Shown here in pieces: positions 30,480-37,615 of a stretch of 48,694 bases of DNA. The notes below the pieces were generated by a model. The model worked only from the letters and a program-made list of their open reading frames with translations. It was not told the DNA's origin and ran no database searches. The translations under genes and the position numbers were made by a program. The stretch comes from a virus, in the IMG/VR virus record IMGVR_UViG_3300044712_000766, positions 1 to 48,694 of that record. One strand, written 5' to 3'. Every line of letters starts with the position of its first letter. Position 1 is the first letter of the stretch.

Positions 30480-31189
30480 GCGCCGGCCGCCATCCGCGCA
30501 TTGGCGTTCCGTGGTCGGCAAGCACCGGGCTGCCCGCGCCGACGCTGTGGCTGCCGCTGCGCTCTGATCTGCTGGACGATAGTGCCAATGCGTTCAGCAA
30601 TACCAGCAGCTCGGTGCCGACGATTGATGCTGTTGAGGCATCACCGATCGGCGCCGGGTGTGCTGACTTTGTGGCATCGTCTAACCAGTTTCTGGAGTTT
30701 GCGGACAACACCCTGCTGGATCCAGGCACAGACAATTTCTTCATCACCTACTGGGCCTATTTACGGTCTATCGGGAATACGACTGACTACCCTGCAACGG
30801 TGGCCAAGGGATCTTTCCAGTCATCGACAGGAGCCTGGTCGATGTATCGAGACCTTGCGACGGACACCGGGTTGAACTTTGCCTATGGCAACCCTTGGGT
30901 TGAAGGCACACTCATCACAGGTGGTAGCAACTTCCCTGGTAACACGTGGGTTCACATCTACATCCAGCGTTCAGGCAACACCATGACCCTGCGTTCTGGT
31001 GGCGTTTCGCGGGCGACTCTGGATGTAACGGGCGTCAACTTTGATAGCAGCCATGTGTTTCGGGTCGGCAACGACCTCAGCGGCGGCAACCCGTGGAACG
31101 GCTTTATTCAGGATTTCGTGTACTGCAAAGGCAGCACGTTGACGACGGACCAGATTGACGAGCTTCAGACGACCCCTTACACCCCCTAG
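30476..31189 (+). CDS. LamG/concanavalin-like adhesin
   Basis: A 237-residue protein with a short docking peptide (RHPRIGVPWSASTGLP) and a LamG-like jelly roll: LWLPLRSDLLDDSANAF, then NFFITYWAYL, NTWVHIYIQRSGNTMTL, HVFRVGNDL and GFIQDFVYCKGSTLT. Such domains bind sugars or proteins on the cell surface. Overlaps the fibre gene by four bases and is likely part of the same receptor-binding complex. Confidence 0.78.
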   Translation: MSAGRHPRIGVPWSASTGLPAPTLWLPLRSDLLDDSANAFSNTSSSVPTIDAVEASPIGAGCADFVASSNQFLEFADNTLLDPGTDNFFITYWAYLRSIGNTTDYPATVAKGSFQSSTGAWSMYRDLATDTGLNFAYGNPWVEGTLITGGSNFPGNTWVHIYIQRSGNTMTLRSGGVSRATLDVTGVNFDSSHVFRVGNDLSGGNPWNGFIQDFVYCKGSTLTTDQIDELQTTPYTP

Positions 31190-31193
31190 GGCC

Positions 31194-32963
31194 ATGACTG
31201 TCACCGCTTCTTTCAACGTCACGCGACTGCCCGAAGATGGCACCGCACGTTTCACCTGCACCTTCCGGCGCACGGGCGACATCTCCGCGCCGCTGACGAT
31301 CAACTATCGGGTGAGCGGCACCGCAACCGAAGGGACGGACTTTACTACGAAGGCGCTCAAGACGGCGACTTTCCCTGCTGGGCGCAACACCGTTGGAGTG
31401 ACGTTTGACCCCACGGCGGACGCCATGCTGGAGCCGGATGAAACCATCCGGGTGGATGTGGTCAGCTACGCCATCGGTGAGCCTGGGTTTGCCGTGGCCA
31501 CGATCACCAACGACGAACAGCCGCCGGCCCCTCCCCCGCCGCCTCCGCTGGCATTTGTCTACCTCTCCGATCGCAACCCATCAGGTGCCGTCAATGAGTG
31601 GGGGCCGTTCGAGCGGGACCGCGCCAACGGTGAGCAGGGCGTCAACGATGGCGGCCCGCTGCGGATCAATGGGACGACCTACAGCAAGGGGCTGGGCGTC
31701 CATGCTCCGTCAGCCCTGACTTATCAGCTCAACGGCCTCTACAGGCGGTTTCAGTGCGTTATTGGGCTGGATGACTACACGCCCGATGCCATGGGTTCAG
31801 TGATCTTCCGCGTGCTGGCCGATAACGTCGAACGCTTTGCCTCCGGTGCGATGACCGGATCGAGCCCCGCACAAACGATCGACCTGGACATCAGTGGCGT
31901 TCAGACGCTGCAGCTTGTCGCAGACGCCAACGGCAGTCCTGCTTCGGATCATGCTGACTGGGCTGACGCCAGGTTGGCCTACCTTTCATCCAACCCCGTA
32001 CCGGCCATGCCTCCCTTCTACCTCGGCTCGACACCTGTAGTCCCCGCGATGCCCGGCGGGACGCCGCCGACGGAGCCCGAGCCTCCGGCACCACCCAGCA
32101 GCCTGGAGAACACTCGCGGCTGGCAGCTCACGCCGTCCATGGTGGGCCTGCAAGGTGCTGGCGTCACCACCGGGATGTTGACGCCGTACACCGGGCCGGA
32201 GGCAATCCCGCCGGGCACTTATACCCGAATGCTGTTCACCAACCCGTATCACACGGTGTACCTGGGCGAGACGACGTTCCGCGAGTGCCTGTTCCGGCCC
32301 ACCAGCTATAGCCCTGGGACGGGTGTCCTGACCGGCATCAACTGGCGCGGAGATTTCAGCCGCCAGCGCGGGCAGTGCACGATTGAAGATTGTGAGTTTG
32401 ACGGTTCGCTGATCGGCACGACGGAACAGATCGGCTTCTCTACGCCGCTGGTCTTGTGTGCAGTGATCCGGCGCTGCTACATCCACGACTGGGGCAGCGG
32501 CATCGCTTTCTACAACACCGGTAGGGATTTTAACTGCATTGCTGAGCATAACTACATCCATCGGATGGTGAGTAACAGCGCCAATCACGTCAGCTCCATG
32601 ACCATCCGTGATTTTCCCAACTCGCTGAACCCATCTCGGACGTGCCTCATCAAAGACAACTACAGCTACCTGGATACGACGAACGCATCATCTTCGATGT
32701 TCATTCAGACGCAGGTTGGTAATGTCAACAACGTGACCATTCAGGGCAACTACTTGCTTGGGCGTGGCTATAACCTGGTGCTGTCGCAGGATCTTAACCG
32801 CTTCCCTTACACATACTCAAACATTGTTGCGACAAACAACCGGTTTACACCGGAGTCCTTTGGGGCCGTCTCTATTGACGGCGGCGTTGGCTTCGCCGGC
32901 TTCACCAACAACTTTATCTATAGCGCGTCTGCGCCAGACAACAGGGGGGCGGCTGTGACGTGA
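31194..32963 (+). CDS. Receptor-binding protein: Calx-beta, NPCBM and beta-helix domains
   Basis: A 589-residue mosaic. Residues 1-95 form a Calx-beta-like domain (SGTATEGTDF, LEPDETIRVDV). A poly-proline linker follows. Residues 121-260 match the NPCBM/NEW2 sugar-binding module (GGPLRINGTTYSKGLGVHAP and the closing ADWADARL). After a second Pro-rich linker, residues 300-589 are a right-handed beta helix of pectate-lyase type (CTIEDCEFDG, NCIAEHNYIH, NNVTIQGNYL). It probably binds, and may cut, envelope polysaccharide. The start at 31194 follows CCCTAGGGCC. Confidence 0.82.
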   Translation: MTVTASFNVTRLPEDGTARFTCTFRRTGDISAPLTINYRVSGTATEGTDFTTKALKTATFPAGRNTVGVTFDPTADAMLEPDETIRVDVVSYAIGEPGFAVATITNDEQPPAPPPPPPLAFVYLSDRNPSGAVNEWGPFERDRANGEQGVNDGGPLRINGTTYSKGLGVHAPSALTYQLNGLYRRFQCVIGLDDYTPDAMGSVIFRVLADNVERFASGAMTGSSPAQTIDLDISGVQTLQLVADANGSPASDHADWADARLAYLSSNPVPAMPPFYLGSTPVVPAMPGGTPPTEPEPPAPPSSLENTRGWQLTPSMVGLQGAGVTTGMLTPYTGPEAIPPGTYTRMLFTNPYHTVYLGETTFRECLFRPTSYSPGTGVLTGINWRGDFSRQRGQCTIEDCEFDGSLIGTTEQIGFSTPLVLCAVIRRCYIHDWGSGIAFYNTGRDFNCIAEHNYIHRMVSNSANHVSSMTIRDFPNSLNPSRTCLIKDNYSYLDTTNASSSMFIQTQVGNVNNVTIQGNYLLGRGYNLVLSQDLNRFPYTYSNIVATNNRFTPESFGAVSIDGGVGFAGFTNNFIYSASAPDNRGAAVT

Positions 32964-33033
32964 CGAGTTTTCACCTACTGCCGCCGTATCGCCAGCCCTT
33001 GTGCGTTCAGCAGGTGGCACGTCGGATCGTGCG

Positions 33034-33042
33034 GGCAACCTA
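33034..33042 (+). promoter_or_regulatory. Late-gene upstream element core (GGCAACCTA)
   Basis: Core nine bases, 25 bases before the GTG at 33068. Confidence 0.4.
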
Positions 33043-33067
33043 TTTACAGAAAGCAACAAAGACTACA

Positions 33068-33340
33068 GTGCCTGCCGAAGACGCTAAGCCACCGCTGGGT
33101 ATTAACTGGACGGAGATCAGCGGCAACGTGATCGCGACGGTGCTCGGCGGTGCTTTGCTGGCGTTATCTGGCGGGATTCTGTACATCGCTTGGCAAGTGC
33201 CACGGCAGCAAGATCAGATCTTGTCCAATCAGGTGGAGATGAAGCAGGCGATGAAAGACCTCACCGACCGGATGACAAGGTTGGAGTTCAATGACCGGCG
33301 GCAAGATGAGCGTCTGATCCGTCAGGAACACCGGCCATGA
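33068..33340 (+). CDS. Holin-like or membrane-anchored coiled-coil protein
   Basis: A 90-residue protein with a GTG start (VPAEDAKPPLGINWTEISG), one strong membrane helix (residues 20-42, VIATVLGGALLALSGGILYIAW) and then a coiled coil (residues 45-85). The topology fits single-helix holins or anchored accessory proteins of siphophages. A longer form starting at GTG 32960 is open, but the 33068 start is favoured by the late-gene core just upstream. It is far from the endolysin gene. Confidence 0.65.
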   Translation: MPAEDAKPPLGINWTEISGNVIATVLGGALLALSGGILYIAWQVPRQQDQILSNQVEMKQAMKDLTDRMTRLEFNDRRQDERLIRQEHRP

Positions 33341-33534
33341 TCTTTGCCCACGACGGCGACGGCGGTCTGATCCCCATCACACGGGAGGAGCTGGCGACCG
33401 TCTGGCAGTGGCAGAAGGGGAAGCTCCGGCACCAGCTTGTGCTGGCTGAGGACGCGGCAGCGGTGGTGGAGGCGATGCAGCGGGAGGGGTGGCACGCATG
33501 GCAGACGCCCCCGGTGATGGTGACGGCATACTGA
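33337..33534 (+). CDS. Small hypothetical protein
   Basis: A 65-residue protein (MIFAHDGDGGLIPITREEL at the start) coupled to the holin-like gene by ATGA. Helical with several Trp residues near the middle. It is the last gene of the late unit before the integrase. Function unknown. Confidence 0.65.
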   Translation: MIFAHDGDGGLIPITREELATVWQWQKGKLRHQLVLAEDAAAVVEAMQREGWHAWQTPPVMVTAY

Positions 33535-33637
33535 GACTGGCTGCAGCGCAAGGAGTTTGCAGGCTAGGCCCCGAACGACACCTCACCTGGCGCGGGTGAT
33601 GTAGGGGGTATGCTCCGGGCGCACCATCCCCGGGCCC

Positions 33638-34915
33638 ATGCTGCGCGTTGCCTACCTACGGGTCAGCACGGCCTCAGGGGAGCAGATGTCCGCGCTGGTG
33701 GCCCAGCGGAGCCGGCTGGAGGGCGAGGCGCCGGATCTGATGCTGGAGGACGTGGAGAGCGGCCGTAACCCGGGGAGGCCGCAGTATCAGCAGCTCCGAA
33801 GGCTGATCGAGGCGGGGAAGGTGCGGGAGGTGGTGGCCGCCAGCTTCTCGCGGCTGGGGCGGGACGCCACGGAGTCCGATGCGTTCGTGGCTCTGTGTGA
33901 TCGATGCCAGGTGGTGTGCCGGACGCTGGACGATGGCGTGCTGAGCATGGCGACGCCGGAGGATCTGCTGCTGACAAGGCTGCGGGGGAGCCTGAGCCAA
34001 GGGGAGAGCATGAGGCTCAGCGCCAGGGTGCAGGCGGGCTTCATCGAGGGCCGGAAGATGGGCAAGCCGATGCGGAGGCCGTGCTGGGGCTACCGGCTGG
34101 CAGAAGGCCGGCAGAGGCTGGAGCCGGATCCGGTGACGTTCCCGAGGGCGCAGCGGCTGGTGGAGACGCTGCGGGGCTGCGGGTGGCGGCAGAAGGAGGC
34201 GCTACGGGTGTTTGCCGAGCCGGTGCCGTTCAGGGCCTGCACGTCACTGAGGGCGTGGCTGCTGAATCCGGTAATCCGTGGTGGGATCGGCTACCACAAG
34301 CGGAAGGACCAGACTTTCGGCTTTGTGCTGTGGGACCAGCACCCTGCGGTGCTGAGCCACGCCGAATTTGAGGAGTGGCGCGTGATCGCGGACGGCAACC
34401 GCCGCATGTGGGGGCATAACGCTAGTGTGATGCCGAGGATCTTGACAGGGCTGTGCCGGTGTGCTGAGTGCGGGTTCCGGCTGAAGTACATCAGCGGGAG
34501 GAGCATCCCTAGCCTGAAGTGCCAAGGGGTCGGCTGCAGCCAGCACAGCAGGGGGACGCGGGAGGAGGTGATCGTCCTCTATGCGCTGGAAGCGATAGCT
34601 AGGGATGCGGCGGCAGCGTTGGCGGCTACGGTCATGCGGCGGGAGCCGCCGGAGGCAGGGGAGCTGCGGCGGCAGATCGAGGCGCTGGAGCGGCTGGGGG
34701 ATCCTGAGCTGGCCGGCGTGATTGAGGGGAAGCGGCAGCGGCTGGAGGGGGTGCTCAGGCAGCCCGGCGTTGACCCGCTGCTGGTGCAGAAAGTCGCAGA
34801 CCCCCGCTGGCATTTGTTCGCAACGGCTGAGGAGGTGCGAGCGATTTTGCGGCACCTTGTCGTGGAGATCGTTGTGACCAGGCAGGAACCGACGGCCATT
34901 CGCCTGAGGCTGTAG
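33638..34915 (+). CDS. Large serine recombinase (phage integrase)
   Basis: A 425-residue site-specific recombinase. The resolvase domain has the nucleophile S10 in YLRVSTAS, and the conserved SFSRLGRDATE motif near residues 69-79. A recombinase DNA-binding domain follows (GKPMRRPCWGY, then SLRAWLLNPVIRGGIGYHKR). A zinc ribbon uses C273/C275/C278 with C295/C300, then a coiled coil and a C-terminal strand region end the protein. Such enzymes integrate phage DNA at attB without a tRNA target. The attP site is usually next to the gene; I cannot define it here. Confidence 0.92.
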   Translation: MLRVAYLRVSTASGEQMSALVAQRSRLEGEAPDLMLEDVESGRNPGRPQYQQLRRLIEAGKVREVVAASFSRLGRDATESDAFVALCDRCQVVCRTLDDGVLSMATPEDLLLTRLRGSLSQGESMRLSARVQAGFIEGRKMGKPMRRPCWGYRLAEGRQRLEPDPVTFPRAQRLVETLRGCGWRQKEALRVFAEPVPFRACTSLRAWLLNPVIRGGIGYHKRKDQTFGFVLWDQHPAVLSHAEFEEWRVIADGNRRMWGHNASVMPRILTGLCRCAECGFRLKYISGRSIPSLKCQGVGCSQHSRGTREEVIVLYALEAIARDAAAALAATVMRREPPEAGELRRQIEALERLGDPELAGVIEGKRQRLEGVLRQPGVDPLLVQKVADPRWHLFATAEEVRAILRHLVVEIVVTRQEPTAIRLRL

Positions 34916-35000
34916 CGGCATCGAAGCGGGCGGTGATGGCCTCGACGATGGTGCCGATGCTGGCGGTGGTGTTTGGCATCTGCAGCGGGGCGGCGTTCAT
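34755..35000 (-). CDS. Possible small protein overlapping the integrase 3' end
   Basis: 81 codons starting MNAAPLQMPNTTASIG, with the ATG overlapping the upstream stop (ATGA). The first 28 codons lie outside the integrase gene and share QMPNT with the start of the neighbour at 35218. The rest is antisense to the integrase and of biased composition. The coupling is suggestive, but the gene could be spurious. Confidence 0.3.
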   Translation of the reverse strand: MNAAPLQMPNTTASIGTIVEAITARFDAATASGEWPSVPAWSQRSPRQGAAKSLAPPQPLRTNASGGLRLSAPAAGQRRAA

Positions 35001-35218
35001 TGCTGGCGCTCCGGCAGTTCAACGCAGGCGCCGCAGGCGTCACCGCCAGGGGTGGGGAAAATGCAGCCGCTTTGCGCTTGCCAGCCAGATTTAGTGCGCG
35101 TCCAATAGCCACCGTTGAAGGCATGGGCCTTGGTGCCAATGGGGTACCTGTTCCATGGGCGATCTTTGCGTTGTTTGATAGCGCAAGAGTCGGTCTGTGT
35201 ATTTGGCATCTGCATCAT
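34997..35218 (-). CDS. Conserved-looking small phage protein
   Basis: A 73-residue protein (MMQMPNTQTDSCAIKQRKD at the start) whose centre, YPIGTKAHAFNGGYWTRTKSG, then FPTPGGDACGACVEL, follows a pattern I recall from small early phage proteins. The start overlaps the stop of the 35215 gene. It is part of the minus-strand replication operon. No function is assigned. Confidence 0.6.
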   Translation of the reverse strand: MMQMPNTQTDSCAIKQRKDRPWNRYPIGTKAHAFNGGYWTRTKSGWQAQSGCIFPTPGGDACGACVELPERQQ

Positions 35219-35457
35219 GGTTCGGCGTTTAGGTGCTGTTTCAGGAGGGCGTCCCACTGCTGGGGGTTGGCGGCGATCCACTCGCGGGCGAGATTGCGGT
35301 AGGGGGCCGGGTTGCGGACGTTGATGGAGCGCACGTCGTTGGGGACGCGGGGCGGGTGGTCGAGGGCATCGAGGGGCCAGAGGCCGCGAAGGGCGGCGAG
35401 GGCGAGGGACTGGCCGGTGAGGAGCATCCCCCGCGATAGGGAGTCGTCCTGGGTCAT
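35215..35457 (-). CDS. Small hypothetical protein
   Basis: An 80-residue protein (MTQDDSLSRGMLLTGQSL at the start) with Pro-rich middle and a C-terminal helix (AREWIAANPQQWDALLKQHL). The leader GTTAGGCC abutting the ATG partly resembles the late-gene element. Coupled to the next gene by ATGA. Function unknown. Confidence 0.6.
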   Translation of the reverse strand: MTQDDSLSRGMLLTGQSLALAALRGLWPLDALDHPPRVPNDVRSINVRNPAPYRNLAREWIAANPQQWDALLKQHLNAEP

Positions 35458-35470
35458 GGCCTAACTAGCG

Positions 35471-35926
35471 TCAAAACCATGGGCCCTCCATGTCTCTGGC
35501 GTCTTCTTCGTAAACTGCACCTTTGTGCCAATCCTTGCCAACGCCAGTCGCCGGAAGCCCTTGGTCTTGGTGCACAATTCGCACCTCGTGTGTAAATCCG
35601 CCATCCTGAAGCACACGCCTGGGATTACTCGATCGACCTCCGGCAATCCAGATTGGGCCATTGCTGTTATCGGGGATGGCAAGTGCGGCGCCAAACCATG
35701 ATTCTTGGACTGATCCAAGTGCCATGACCTCAATAAGGCCATCAACCCAGAAGACTTGCCTGTCATCGTCGGACCAGGCTTGGTGCCAATAGATCCATAC
35801 ATGCCTAGCTGGCACAGGAACTACGTTGAAGACTTTGGCTGGGTCTGGCCTAAGGCGATCTTTTTCTTTCCTCCAGATGCTTCTAGTTTCTTCGTTGGCC
35901 GGTATGTAATCAACAATCATCGTCAT
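35471..35926 (-). CDS. Hypothetical protein of lower GC
   Basis: A 151-residue protein (MTMIVDYIPANEETRSIWR at the start), aromatic and mixed alpha/beta. Base composition is clearly less GC-rich than its neighbours, which suggests a more recent arrival. The start overlaps the upstream stop (35923-35926). No family is recognised. Confidence 0.65.
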   Translation of the reverse strand: MTMIVDYIPANEETRSIWRKEKDRLRPDPAKVFNVVPVPARHVWIYWHQAWSDDDRQVFWVDGLIEVMALGSVQESWFGAALAIPDNSNGPIWIAGGRSSNPRRVLQDGGFTHEVRIVHQDQGLPATGVGKDWHKGAVYEEDARDMEGPWF

Positions 35927-36366
35927 TGGTTTGGTTGCAGTTGGGCAAGTACACCGCCCGGGGCATGGCGGGGGCCGTCGTAGGCAGGCAGGCTCCCTGC
36001 GGCGACCTGTTCGGCCTCGCTAAGGGGCGGCGGTGCATCCACGGGCGGGAGGCGGTGGGGGTCCACCTTGAGACGCCAGCCCATGGGCACCGGGCCGATG
36101 GTGAGGCCGGAGGTGGAGAGGTTGGTGTGGCTGTAGAGCATGCGGTGCAGCCGCAACGGCAGCGGAAGTTCCTTGTGCTGCTCAGGATCCTGCAGCAGCT
36201 TCCCAACGGCCCAGTCCAGAGCCTTGTTGGTGAGTTCTTCCTTGGCTTGAGCGGGGAAGGACTCCCAGGCCAGCATGAAGGCTGAGGGCGGGAGGGGCTT
36301 GGCGAACGGCAACAGGGCTTGGAGCCCTTCCAAGGTCTTGATGAAGTGGTTGCGATCGAGGGCCAT
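35923..36366 (-). CDS. Replication partner protein candidate (lambda P position)
   Basis: A 147-residue protein starting MALDRNHFIKTLEGLQALL. The helical N-terminal 95 residues include MLAWESFPAQAKEELTNKALDW. It begins exactly at the initiator stop (TGATG) and so occupies the position of a helicase-loader gene after an O-type initiator. There is no ATP-binding motif. A loader or accessory role is inferred from position only. Confidence 0.6.
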   Translation of the reverse strand: MALDRNHFIKTLEGLQALLPFAKPLPPSAFMLAWESFPAQAKEELTNKALDWAVGKLLQDPEQHKELPLPLRLHRMLYSHTNLSTSGLTIGPVPMGWRLKVDPHRLPPVDAPPPLSEAEQVAAGSLPAYDGPRHAPGGVLAQLQPNQ

Positions 36367-37358
36367 CAGGCGGACTCCATGGAGTTGTAGAAGGCGATGA
36401 CGGCATCGGCTGCCGCTTCGGTTGAGGACTTGCGACGGGTGCCGGCCGTGCCAAAGCGGATGGCCGCTCCAAACTGGTCGGCGGGTCGGGCGCCGTACTT
36501 CTGCCAGTTGCTGAAGGTGATGGAGCGCCACCCGGCCTGGATGGCGTTGTCCAGTTGGTCACGGACGGCTTCTATGCCGCCGTCAGGATGCTGCCAGATG
36601 CGCTCCAGAGCGCCTGTGAGGCAGTTCCAGGCCTGCTGGGTACGTTGGCCCGCCTTGGCGTCCCAGAAGGTCCTCAGGGCGGCTTCTACGGGCAGGAGGC
36701 TGGCGGGGATGTCGTCGGGTGAAGGGTGGAACGCTTGGGGCTTGGCCATGCGCTTGGGTTTGGGTGATGGTGCTGGTTCCGGCCGTTGCGGGTGCGGATC
36801 CGCAACGAGCGTACCACCGGAGCAAGCATCAGGCCAATCCCAGCCCAGCACGTCAGTGCCCCCCTTGGGGGGTAAGGGGGGTTCTTGGTTTTTTCTTGTT
36901 CTTGGGTTCTTGTTAGAGGGTTCTTGTTCGCCTACTGATTTCAGTAGGGGTCCCCTACTGTTTTCAGTAGCCCCCCCCTCCTGTTTTCGGCAGGGGTCCC
37001 CCTGCTGTTTTCGGTGGGGGCTGGCCTGTTTGGGCGGCTGCGGATCCTCGATCCGAACCCGGTATCGCGGCGTGTAGCCGGGCCGCTCCTCCCGGGTCAC
37101 CCAGCCCTCATCGGTCAGCCAGCGGAGCGCGGCCCTGACGCCATCACGGCCGAAGCCGCTTTCGTCCATCAGCGTCTTGATGGATGCCCAAGAGCCTTCA
37201 TCAGAGCCCCAGCCGTGCCGGTGGAGGGCTGGATAGACCGACCGGACGGCGCCCTTGATCTCCTGGGGCACCGTGTCGGCCACCTGGTGCGGAAGGATGG
37301 CAAATCCCCGCGTCGTGACCTGCCGCGTTGCCGGGGCGGTCGCCTTGTGCTGAGTCAT
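36366..37358 (-). CDS. Replication initiator, lambda O-like, with internal origin
   Basis: A 330-residue protein starting MTQHKATAPATRQVTTRG. Residues 20-105 form a winged helix-turn-helix (SWASIKTLMDESGFGRDGVR, then LTDEGWVTREERPGYTPRY), as in phage initiators. A Gln/Pro/Gly-rich linker (110-175) is encoded by an iteron array, and a C-terminal helical domain (200-330) may bind a loader. ATG 37358 is preferred to an upstream in-frame start because the winged helix starts soon after it. First gene of the minus-strand replication operon. Confidence 0.75.
   Translation of the reverse strand: MTQHKATAPATRQVTTRGFAILPHQVADTVPQEIKGAVRSVYPALHRHGWGSDEGSWASIKTLMDESGFGRDGVRAALRWLTDEGWVTREERPGYTPRYRVRIEDPQPPKQASPHRKQQGDPCRKQEGGATENSRGPLLKSVGEQEPSNKNPRTRKNQEPPLPPKGGTDVLGWDWPDACSGGTLVADPHPQRPEPAPSPKPKRMAKPQAFHPSPDDIPASLLPVEAALRTFWDAKAGQRTQQAWNCLTGALERIWQHPDGGIEAVRDQLDNAIQAGWRSITFSNWQKYGARPADQFGAAIRFGTAGTRRKSSTEAAADAVIAFYNSMESA
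36881..37017. repeat. Putative replication origin: four iterons and a T-rich tract inside the initiator gene
   Basis: Four 17-base units of type CCTNCTGTTTTCRGYRG start at 36931, 36954, 36977 and 37001 (spacings 23, 23 and 24). The first is nearly a perfect dyad (CCTACTGA-TT-TCAGTAGG). Next to them, 36881-36930 is the most T-rich stretch nearby, with five TTCTTG copies, and could be the unwinding element. The 23-base spacings change reading frame, so selection acts on DNA rather than protein. This mirrors ori-lambda inside gene O. Confidence 0.72.
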
Positions 37359-37408
37359 GTAGATTCGCGGTGGGTAATGGGTGGTTCCTGAGCCCGTGTA
37401 GTTGGATT

Positions 37409-37431
37409 GCCCCCGCTCCCACGGGGGCTTT
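37409..37431 (+). terminator. Terminator-like hairpin in the control region
   Basis: GCCCCCG (37409-37415) pairs with CGGGGGC (37422-37428) around CTCCCA, followed by TTT. It lies in the leader of the replication operon but has its T run on the plus strand, so it may stop plus-strand transcripts that enter the control region. Confidence 0.45.
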
Positions 37432-37478
37432 CTGCTGCGCGTCTGCAGCAGCCTCACCAGCCTACGCGGTTCCACAAC

Positions 37479-37498
37479 GGCGTCACACGCGTGACACC
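37479..37498. promoter_or_regulatory. Operator-like palindrome in the divergent control region
   Basis: GGCGTCACACGCGTGACACC matches its reverse complement at 16 of 20 positions, with the core GTCAC-ACGC-GTGAC perfect. It stands between the divergent initiator (minus, 37358) and the putative regulator (plus, 37616), where a lysogeny repressor would bind. The regulator is inferred. Confidence 0.55.
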
Positions 37499-37615
37499 CT
37501 TCTGGATCCCATACACCATCGCCCTGTCATTCTTGGTATCCGGCGGAACCTCACGTGCTTGCGCGTACCAATCTGTGCTTATGGTGGGCTTCCACAGGCC
37601 CATGAGCCATAACGC

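Noticed and set aside
36931-37017. CRISPR-like array
   Set aside because: Units are 17 bases with 6-7 base gaps, lie inside a coding gene and next to a T-rich tract; spacers are far too short for CRISPR, and no cas gene is present.
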